Positions 1-5,395 of a stretch of 12,696 nt of DNA are shown here, in pieces. The translations under genes and the position numbers were made by a program. This DNA comes from Oscillospiraceae bacterium (GTDB lineage: Bacteria; Bacillota; Clostridia; Oscillospirales; Acutalibacteraceae). Location of the stretch: the NCBI GenBank assembly GCA_902782805.1, contig CACZON010000091.1:1-12696 (forward strand). Reading direction: 5' to 3'. Under the pieces are notes generated by a model, which saw only the letters and a list, made by a program, of their open reading frames with translations, searched no databases and was not told where the DNA came from. Numbering within the stretch: the first letter of the stretch is position 1; every line of letters starts with the position of its first letter.

Positions 1-1
1 G

Positions 2-754
2 ACGGCAAGCGGCGAGTGCCCATTTATGACGAAATCTACCGACGAGTATTTAAGTTCCGACGAGCCGCCGCGGGAAGCATATACAGCGAATGGAGTAAAG
101 TTTTACTACGTCACGAGCGTATCGGAAAAAGGCTGGAAAAGCTATACCGCGATACTCGCGCTCAATAACGTGGTCTATACGGTGGGCGTACGCTATCACG
201 AGGACGCCTTCGCGCCCGAAGCGCTTGATAAGGTCTATCACTGGGCGGACCGGCTCACTTACGGCTATGAAGGCGTGCTCATCCCGTGGGAGGATTCCCC
301 GCAAGCGCAGGCGATTCTGAGCATGGAGGCGAGTACCTGGGCCGAGAAGATTTTCCCGCTGCTATCCCGCAGCGAACGGGATCACCTTCCCGTAAAGCGC
401 TTCTCCTCGGCGAGTGAGTTTGATGAATTCATGGAGGACGCGGTAGGATACTGGTGGAACGATTCCTACCCGAGAAAACGGCTTTCGGCAGCCGGCGCTC
501 TGAGCGACGCGTTCTTTGAGCAGTACGATCTCTGGATCGTGGGACTCGAAGCGGAGACTTCCGAGCGCAGATTCCGCTTCCTCGGGCTTGAATCCGGGGA
601 CGGCGGGAGCGCGGCGGTCTTTGAAGAGCTGCGATATTCACTCGAAAGTCCCGAAAAGGATTACCCGGTCGATTATTTCTGCTTCCTCGCTGTAAACCGC
701 GCCGCACATGCGGACTACGCCGTAACGGTTCCGCGAACGGAAGAAATCTTCTGA
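2..754 (+). CDS. Hypothetical protein, 5' end outside window; possible PrcB-like C-terminal domain
   Basis: The frame is open to the left edge: eight codons without a stop precede the first ATG at 26, and no good ribosome binding site lies before that ATG. The gene therefore probably begins upstream, and 26 is only the first internal Met. About 250 residues are visible. Counting from that Met, residues 20-85 look like one alpha/beta domain (FYYVTSV, YTAILALNNVVYTVGV, then a helix). Residues 120-235 run: a Ser-rich helix start (FSSASEFDEFM), FFEQYDLWIVGLEAETSERR, strands, and a final strand-like CFLAVNR. This order resembles the PrcB C-terminal-like domain common in clostridial secreted proteins, but that is pattern recognition and not a proven match. 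No catalytic motif is seen. The missing N-terminus could carry a signal peptide. A terminator follows at about 800, so it ends its transcription unit. Function unknown. Confidence 0.65.
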   Translation, partial: TASGECPFMTKSTDEYLSSDEPPREAYTANGVKFYYVTSVSEKGWKSYTAILALNNVVYTVGVRYHEDAFAPEALDKVYHWADRLTYGYEGVLIPWEDSPQAQAILSMEASTWAEKIFPLLSRSERDHLPVKRFSSASEFDEFMEDAVGYWWNDSYPRKRLSAAGALSDAFFEQYDLWIVGLEAETSERRFRFLGLESGDGGSAAVFEELRYSLESPEKDYPVDYFCFLAVNRAAHADYAVTVPRTEEIF

Positions 755-799
755 GGAGAAAACAAAATACACCGTAAGAGGAATCCGCTGCGGTGAACG

Positions 800-832
800 A
801 AAATCCGACTTTTCGCAAGCCGGATTTTTTTT
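800..832 (+). terminator. Rho-independent terminator after the first gene
   Basis: AAAATCCGACTT (800-811) pairs with AAGCCGGATTTT (817-828) with one A-C mismatch and a five-base loop. It is followed by an uninterrupted T run and a second T-rich stretch (836-842). It separates the left-edge gene from the promoter at 853-880. Confidence 0.8.
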
Positions 833-852
833 GCGTTTTTTTCCGCTTTTTC

Positions 853-880
853 TTGCATTGAGCGCGAAAATTTGTATAAT
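853..880 (+). promoter_or_regulatory. SigA-type promoter for the ybjQ unit
   Basis: A perfect TATAAT at 875-880 is preceded, after 16 bases, by TTGCAT at 853-858, which shares the TTG of the -35 consensus. The surroundings are A/T-rich in an otherwise GC-rich region. The predicted start of transcription, near 887, falls about 10 bases before a strong palindrome (897-920) and about 60 bases before the ybjQ ATG. Confidence 0.75.
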
Positions 881-896
881 AGAATAGGACAAAAAC

Positions 897-920
897 CGCG
901 AAGCGCCCGCGCGCTTCGCG
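897..920 (+). promoter_or_regulatory. Perfect 10-bp palindromic hairpin in the ybjQ leader
   Basis: CGCGAAGCGC (897-906) and GCGCTTCGCG (911-920) are perfect reverse complements around the loop CCGC. The element lies between the -10 box and the ribosome binding site AGGAG (933-937). No T run follows, so it is not a terminator. It could stabilise the 5' end of the mRNA, serve as an operator, or be the target of an RNA-binding regulator. The hairpin is seen; the role is inference. Confidence 0.55.
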
Positions 921-945
921 AGATTACGAAAAAGGAGAAACTGCT

Positions 946-1260
946 ATGCTGCTGGTCAATACGGAAACGATTTTCGGAAAGAATCTCGAAACGCTCGGGC
1001 TCGTGAAGGGAAGCACGATTCAATCGAAGCATATCGGAAAGGATATCGCCGCAGGTTTTAAGACGATCGTCGGCGGAGAACTCAAAGGATACACCGAAAT
1101 GATGGAAGAAGCCCGGAAGGTTGCAACCGAGCGCATGATTGCCGAAGCGCAGGCCCTCGGCGCCGACGCGGTCGTCTGCGTCCGTTTCGCGACCTCTGCG
1201 ATCATGCAGGGCGCCGCGGAAGTGATCGCCTACGGAACGGCGGTCCGCTATCTCGATTAA
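946..1260 (+). CDS. ybjQ: YbjQ/UPF0145 family protein (putative heavy-metal-binding domain)
   Basis: This 104-residue protein matches the compact YbjQ family over its full length. It opens with a strand (MLLVNTETIFGKN), contains the family hallmark GGELKGYTEMMEEAR at about residues 43-57, and continues with a long helix and LGADAVVCVRFATS (about 70-83). It ends in the typical GTAV strand. Family members form small oligomeric rings in solved structures, and the "metal-binding" label is historical, so the biochemical function is unknown. The protein is probably cytoplasmic: there is no signal peptide or membrane segment. The start is supported by AAAGGAG ending nine bases before ATG 946. It sits directly behind a SigA promoter and is followed after 29 bases by the F420-ligase-like gene, so the two are likely co-transcribed. 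Confidence 0.9.
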   Translation: MLLVNTETIFGKNLETLGLVKGSTIQSKHIGKDIAAGFKTIVGGELKGYTEMMEEARKVATERMIAEAQALGADAVVCVRFATSAIMQGAAEVIAYGTAVRYLD

Positions 1261-1289
1261 CAGGTTATTGCAGAAAGGTGGAACAACTC

Positions 1290-2492
1290 ATGCAGGAAAA
1301 AATTCGTAGAGTCGGAACGGTATCCCGCGGGATCCGCTGCCCGATCATCCGCGAGGGAGACGACCTCGCTTCGATCGTCGTAGACAGCGTGCTCGAAGCA
1401 GCCGAGAGCGAAGGCTTCGCGCTGCGCGACCGCGATGTGATCGCCGTAACGGAATCCGTCGTAGCCCGGTCTCAGGGCAACTACGCGAGCGTTTCCGATA
1501 TCGCGGCGGACGTAAAGGCAAAGCTGGGCGGCGAGACGGTCGGCGTGATTCTTCCGATCCTTTCGCGCAACCGCTTTGCGATCTGCCTTCGCGGCATCGC
1601 GATGGCGGCGAAGAAAATCGTTCTTCAGCTCTCGTATCCCTCCGATGAGGTCGGCAACGAGCTCGTTTCGCTCGACGCGCTCGATCAGGCGGGCGTCAAT
1701 CCCTATTCCGACATTCTTTCTCTCGAGCAGTACCGCGCGCTCTTCGGCGTCAATATCCATCCCTTTACCGGGGTCGATTACGTTGCCTATTACGGCGATC
1801 TGATCCGCGAATGCGGCGCCGAGGCAGAGATCATTTTTGCGAACGATCCGCGCGCGATCCTCAAATATACCGATACGGTTCTCAATTGCGATATCCATAC
1901 GAGAAAGCGCACGAAGCGCCTGCTTACGAACGCCGGCGCGAAGACGGTTTATTCGCTCGACGAGATCCTCAATCAGCCGGTCAACGGCAGCGGCTACAAC
2001 GAAACGTTCGGCCTTCTGGGCTCGAACAAATCGACGGAAGATAAAGTAAAGCTCTTCCCGCGCGATTCGCAGAAGCTGGTCGATACCGTACAGGAAAAGA
2101 TCCTTGCCGCCACGGGCAAGAAGGTGGAGGTCATGGTTTACGGCGACGGCGCCTTCAAGGATCCGCAGGGCAAGATTTGGGAGCTTGCCGATCCGGTCGT
2201 CTCTCCGTTCTTTACGCCCGGTTTGATCGGAACACCCAACGAGCTCAAGCTCAAATACCTTGCCGACAACGATTTTCGCGATCTTTCCGGCGAAGCGCTG
2301 CGTGAGGCGATCTCCGCGCGCATCCGCGAAAAGGACGGCAGCAGCCTCGTCGGGAATATGGTTTCGCAGGGGACGACCCCGCGTCAGCTCACCGATCTGA
2401 TCGGCTCGCTCTGTGATCTGACGAGCGGCTCCGGCGACAAAGGCACGCCGGTCGTACTCGTTCAGGGATATTTCGACAACTACACGAACTGA
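1290..2492 (+). CDS. Coenzyme F420-0:L-glutamate ligase-like protein (COG1478 family), long form
   Basis: I choose ATG 1290 (400 residues) because AAAGGTGG at 1274-1281 sits eight bases before it; the GTG at 1278 lies inside that ribosome binding site. The N-terminal part has the family core: DRDVIAVTESVVARSQGN (about residues 47-64), matching the "DV+VvtsKivSk.eG" strand-helix of CofE/FbiB-type ligases. Later YGDGAFKDP (about 284-292) and GTP (315-317) fit metal and nucleotide binding. Classical CofE is about 250 residues; this form is about 400, with an inserted or extended region. CofE adds gamma-linked glutamates to F420-0 using GTP. In Chlamydia a COG1478 member is reported to replace folylpolyglutamate synthase, so gamma-glutamylation of folate or another acceptor is an alternative. 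No other F420 gene is visible here. Cytoplasmic; second gene of the ybjQ unit. Confidence 0.85.
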   Translation: MQEKIRRVGTVSRGIRCPIIREGDDLASIVVDSVLEAAESEGFALRDRDVIAVTESVVARSQGNYASVSDIAADVKAKLGGETVGVILPILSRNRFAICLRGIAMAAKKIVLQLSYPSDEVGNELVSLDALDQAGVNPYSDILSLEQYRALFGVNIHPFTGVDYVAYYGDLIRECGAEAEIIFANDPRAILKYTDTVLNCDIHTRKRTKRLLTNAGAKTVYSLDEILNQPVNGSGYNETFGLLGSNKSTEDKVKLFPRDSQKLVDTVQEKILAATGKKVEVMVYGDGAFKDPQGKIWELADPVVSPFFTPGLIGTPNELKLKYLADNDFRDLSGEALREAISARIREKDGSSLVGNMVSQGTTPRQLTDLIGSLCDLTSGSGDKGTPVVLVQGYFDNYTN

Positions 2493-2504
2493 TTTTTCCC
2501 GGGA

Positions 2505-2537
2505 ACCCCGCGCCCTGCGCACGGGGCTCCTCTTTTC
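2505..2537 (+). terminator. Probable terminator after the F420-ligase-like gene
   Basis: ACCCCGCGC (2505-2513) can pair with GCGCACGGGGCT (2517-2528) as a GC-rich stem with a small bulge. It is followed by the T-rich TCCTCTTTTCT (2529-2538). The T run is interrupted, so termination may be partial. It lies 13 bases after the stop codon. Confidence 0.6.
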
Positions 2538-2594
2538 TCCGAACGGCGACGCCGCGAACAACAACATTTTTTCAACAAAAAGGAGTATGCGCCT

Positions 2595-3779
2595 ATGAAA
2601 AAGATCCTTTCTGTGATCCTCTCCGTTCTGGTTTTCTGCTGCTTGTGCGCCTGCCAGGAACCGATCGCTCCGCCGGATCCCCAGCACGGTTCCTCCGCGC
2701 AGTCCCCGCAAGAGAGCTCTCAGCTTCCGGAGTCCTCTTCTTCCGCGCCGGAAAGCTCTGATTCACACGAAAGCAGCGAACCGGAGCCCGCGAGCAGCGA
2801 AGTTTTCTCCGCGCCGGAAAGCAGCGGGGAAGAGAGCGCGGTTTCCTCCGAAGCCTCCTCCGAAGCGCCGCAGTCTTCCGGGAACGAGGAATCGTCCGAT
2901 GAACTGCTCCACGGCGGGAGGGTGGAATCCTCTCAGTCGAGTGCCCCCGAGCCTTCGAAGCCCGAGGAATTCGGGCCGATCGAATCCGAGGAGCTACAGG
3001 CCGCGATCCGCGATCTGCCGGGGCTTTACGGGCACGAATACGGCTCCTACGGGCAGGGAAGCGATCTGGAAGACGACGAAGAGGGCGAATACATCGAGAT
3101 TTTCTACGAGTTCGGCCGCTTTTACGCTTCGGTCATGTATACGATGAATCAGTCGGTTTATTCCTTCGCGGCGCTCGAGCTGCTGCCTTTTGACTGCCGC
3201 GGGAGCGAGATGCGCTTTACGGCGCGCGAATACTCGATGATGAGTCAATGGAACAAATACGTCTCGGTGACCAGCGTGATCATCGAGCCGACGGAAAACG
3301 GCATCCGGTTTACCGCCGAGGACGAGGGCGGATTTTTCCCGCAGGGAGTCCACGAATTCCAGCGCACCGATCTTTTGGGCCCGAAGGGCTTTATGTATAC
3401 GCTCGAAGACCTCAAAACCTTTATCTACGAAGGCCTCGAGGACGTGGAATCCTCGAAAGCGCTTGTCGGAAGCTGGACGGCGGAATCCGGCGGAACGATG
3501 GTCTACCTGACGCTCGACGAAGCGGGCAATATGAAGATGCTCATAGACGATCAGGATGATTTTACTCCGGACCGTTTGTTTGAAGGCGTCTATATCGCGA
3601 AGGAAGGCCCCGGAAGCCTCAGCTTCTATTATCTCGGCAATATCCTCGGCAACGGCGGGATGCCTTCTTCCGGGGAAGATCTGGTCGCCCTGCTCGACGG
3701 CGACACCTTCTCGGTCATCGCGGTTCAGGACGGCTATCTTCCCGACGGCGAAACGGTCGTTTTCCACCGCGCGCCCTGA
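2595..3779 (+). CDS. Lipoprotein with Ser/Glu/Pro-rich stalk and two lipocalin-like domains
   Basis: The 394-residue product has a lysine-led signal peptide (MKKILSVILSVLVF) and a lipobox LCAC with the acylated Cys at position 20, so it should be anchored on the outer face of the membrane. Residues about 30-135 are low complexity (ESS, SSE, APESS), a flexible stalk of the kind that crosses the peptidoglycan. Two globular parts follow, about 137-258 and 289-393. Each begins with a short LxGxY/LVGSW-like entry (LPGLYG, LVGSW), runs through predicted beta strands and closes with a similar ending (GFFPQGVHEFQR, GYLPDGETVVFHR). This suggests a tandem duplication of a lipocalin-like barrel. No enzyme motif is seen. 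ATG 2595 is supported by AAGGAG nine bases upstream. No clear promoter precedes it, and it stands alone between a terminator and the riboswitch promoter. Ligand unknown. Confidence 0.8.
   Translation: MKKILSVILSVLVFCCLCACQEPIAPPDPQHGSSAQSPQESSQLPESSSSAPESSDSHESSEPEPASSEVFSAPESSGEESAVSSEASSEAPQSSGNEESSDELLHGGRVESSQSSAPEPSKPEEFGPIESEELQAAIRDLPGLYGHEYGSYGQGSDLEDDEEGEYIEIFYEFGRFYASVMYTMNQSVYSFAALELLPFDCRGSEMRFTAREYSMMSQWNKYVSVTSVIIEPTENGIRFTAEDEGGFFPQGVHEFQRTDLLGPKGFMYTLEDLKTFIYEGLEDVESSKALVGSWTAESGGTMVYLTLDEAGNMKMLIDDQDDFTPDRLFEGVYIAKEGPGSLSFYYLGNILGNGGMPSSGEDLVALLDGDTFSVIAVQDGYLPDGETVVFHRAP
2742..2822 (+). repeat. Degenerate Ser/Glu-codon repeats in the lipoprotein stalk
   Basis: The 15-base word TCCGCGCCGGAAAGC occurs twice (2742-2756 and 2808-2822), 66 bases apart in the same frame. 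Both copies encode the same peptide (SAPES) within the stalk. The surrounding codons are almost all Ser, Glu, Pro or Ala. This is the most repetitive coding stretch in the window and a likely place for length variation between strains. Confidence 0.6.
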
Positions 3780-3807
3780 GCGCCGTAAGAAATTGCGGGA
3801 AAAACGC

Positions 3808-3836
3808 TTGCAATCTCCGCCGCGGTATGATACAAT
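3808..3836 (+). promoter_or_regulatory. Strong SigA promoter with extended -10, driving the riboswitch
   Basis: TTGCAA (3808-3813) and TACAAT (3831-3836) are separated by exactly 17 bases. A TG at 3828-3829, one base before the -10 box, makes an extended -10 element. Transcription should start close to 3843, which is the first base of riboswitch helix P1. Confidence 0.85.
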
Positions 3837-3842
3837 AGCGCA

Positions 3843-3937
3843 GTAAAGGGAGTAGCCGGCGCGTTTTACGCGTTTCCGAAATCGTCAGGTCGATTTGTAA
3901 AAAATCCGGTTTTGTGAACGAAGCGGCGAGACTTTAC
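3843..3937 (+). promoter_or_regulatory. yybP-ykoY (manganese) riboswitch aptamer
   Basis: P1 is GTAAAG (3843-3848) with CTTTAC (3932-3937). The next helix is GCCG (3855-3858) with CGGC (3924-3927). Between them lie the conserved 5' loop GGGAGTA and the 3' segment CGAGAC. A second arm has CGAAA (3877-3881) pairing with TTTTG (3910-3914), then an internal loop carrying CGTCA (3883-3887) and CCGG (3906-3909), capped by GATTT/AAATC (3892-3906). These are the two loop sequences that, in the known fold, dock to form the Mn2+ site. A small hairpin, CGCG/CGCG (3860-3872), forms the remaining arm, and the optional P4 arm is short or absent. The 3' strand of P1 is shared with the terminator below, so Mn2+ binding should favour read-through. 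Confidence 0.88.
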
Positions 3938-3971
3938 CATTCCTTCGGGTGGTAAAGTCTCGTCTTTTTTT
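3928..3971 (+). terminator. Riboswitch expression platform: intrinsic terminator overlapping P1
   Basis: GAGACTTTACC (3928-3938) and GGTAAAGTCTC (3951-3961) form a perfect 11-bp stem with a 12-base loop, followed by GTCTTTTTTT. Its 5' arm contains the complete 3' strand of P1 and part of the conserved CGAGAC. Aptamer and terminator are therefore mutually exclusive, as expected for a transcriptional ON switch. Confidence 0.9.
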
Positions 3972-3996
3972 ATGAGAGAAACGGGGAAGAAAAACC

Positions 3997-5262
3997 ATGC
4001 TGTATGCAGCAATCCTATTTATCGTAACCTATCTTCTGATGATGATCTTCCAGAAATGGCGCCCGCTGATCGCGCTTGTTTCGGCGGGAATCTTCATCGG
4101 CAGCGGAATGCTGCCCTATACGGATCTCCTCGAAGCGGTCGATTTCAACGTCCTGCTGATGATCGCGGGCACGATGGGAACCGTTTCGCTGATGATCGAT
4201 TCGAAGATGCCGGCGCTGCTCGCCGATCTCATCCTCGAAAAGGTTCCGAACGTGAAATGGGCGATCATTTCGCTTTCACTTTTCGCGGGGCTCGTCTCCG
4301 CCTTTATCGACAATGTCGCGACCGTTCTGATGATCGCGCCGATCGCGATTGAGATCGCGAAAAAGCTGAAAATCAGCCCCGTCGGGATGATCATCGCGAT
4401 CGCCGTTTCCTCGAATCTCCAGGGCGCGGCGACACTCGTCGGCGATACGACCTCGATCCTGCTCGGCGGCTACGCCGGAATGAATTTCCTCGATTTCTTC
4501 GTCTATAAAGGGAAACCGGGCATTTTCTTCGCGGTGGAGCTCGGCGCGCTCTGCGCCGCGGCACTGCTGCTGATTCTCTTCAAGAACGCAACGGAAAGGG
4601 TCGAAGCGGGGGAGCGGACGAAGGTTCTCGATTACGTTCCTTCCTACCTGATGCTCGCGAATATCCTTCTGCTGATCGGCGCTTCGGTTTTTCCGGAAAA
4701 ACCCGCGCTGACCAACGGCATCATCTGCGTCGGCGTGATGATCGTCGGCATGATCTACAGCGCGATCCGCGACCGCAGCATTCTCCCGGCGAAAAAGATG
4801 CTCTGGGAGCTCGATTTTGCAACCCTGCTGCTGCTCTTCGGCCTCTTCATCGTCGTCGGCGGCATTACGAAAATGGGCGTCGTTTCGGCGATTGCGGATT
4901 TTATCGCCCGCATTTCCGGTGGAAGCGTTTTCCTCGTTTATACGCTGCTCGTATGGGCGAGTGTTGCGTTCTCCGCATTCATCGATAATATTCCCTACGT
5001 CGCAACGATGCTGCCCGTAACTCAGGGAATTGCGCTTGCGATGGGCGTCGACCCGACGCTCTTCTATTTCGGACTGCTTTCCGGCGCGACCCTGGGCGGC
5101 AACCTGACCCCGATCGGCGCCTCGGCGAACATCACCGGGATCGGCATCCTGCGCAAAGCGGGCTACGAGGTCAAAAACCGCGATTTTCTGCGCATCGGCG
5201 TGCCGTTTACCCTCGCCGCCGTGATTCCTGCCTATATTTATCTCTGGGTGTTTTACGCGTAG
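3997..5262 (+). CDS. ArsB/NhaD-type (SLC13 / ion transporter superfamily) permease, candidate Mn2+-responsive exporter
   Basis: This 421-residue polytopic membrane protein has the inverted-repeat structure of the ArsB/NhaD/CitMHS superfamily. SAFIDN occurs at residues 101-106 and again at 326-331. After each comes the matching loop, SSNLQGAATLVGDTTS (138-153) and ATLGGNLTPIGASANI (364-379), which are the paired re-entrant loops of the ion-binding site. About ten or more hydrophobic segments fill the rest. Relatives move arsenite, Na+/H+, or dicarboxylates, and sequence alone does not settle the substrate. The upstream manganese riboswitch with its own promoter and terminator argues for a role in Mn2+ or linked ion homeostasis; this is inference. 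ATG 3997 is preceded by GGGGAAG seven bases upstream, just after the terminator T run. The next gene, prfC, is 133 bases downstream with no T-run terminator between. Confidence 0.88.
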   Translation: MLYAAILFIVTYLLMMIFQKWRPLIALVSAGIFIGSGMLPYTDLLEAVDFNVLLMIAGTMGTVSLMIDSKMPALLADLILEKVPNVKWAIISLSLFAGLVSAFIDNVATVLMIAPIAIEIAKKLKISPVGMIIAIAVSSNLQGAATLVGDTTSILLGGYAGMNFLDFFVYKGKPGIFFAVELGALCAAALLLILFKNATERVEAGERTKVLDYVPSYLMLANILLLIGASVFPEKPALTNGIICVGVMIVGMIYSAIRDRSILPAKKMLWELDFATLLLLFGLFIVVGGITKMGVVSAIADFIARISGGSVFLVYTLLVWASVAFSAFIDNIPYVATMLPVTQGIALAMGVDPTLFYFGLLSGATLGGNLTPIGASANITGIGILRKAGYEVKNRDFLRIGVPFTLAAVIPAYIYLWVFYA

Positions 5263-5275
5263 CGCTCTGCGTGCA

Positions 5276-5362
5276 GCCTCATCGGCCGCCTTGGGCGGCA
5301 GCTTCTCCCGAGGGGAAAACGCAAAGCGGCGGCAGGGCTGTACCTTTGCCGAAACGCTTTGC
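5276..5362. repeat. Palindromic intergenic element between the permease gene and prfC
   Basis: Three inverted repeats follow each other: GCCGCC/GGCGGC around TTG (5285-5299), an imperfect TTCTCCC/GGGGAA pair (5303-5317), and GCAAAGCG (5321-5328) with CGCTTTGC (5355-5362). The first part, starting GCCTCATCGG, resembles in style the short dispersed palindromes common in intergenic regions of gut Clostridia. That resemblance is from memory, and only one copy is present in this window. No T run follows, so it is not a normal terminator, and no promoter for prfC can be recognised within it. Confidence 0.45.
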
Positions 5363-5395
5363 AGACAGAAAAAATATAAAGGATGAAAACCGATT

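Noticed and set aside
1257..2711. Long open frame on the minus strand (484 codons) opposite the F420-ligase-like gene
   Set aside because: Composition is Arg/Asp/Ala-rich without family motifs and it fully overlaps a well-supported gene. It arises from GC-rich codon use.
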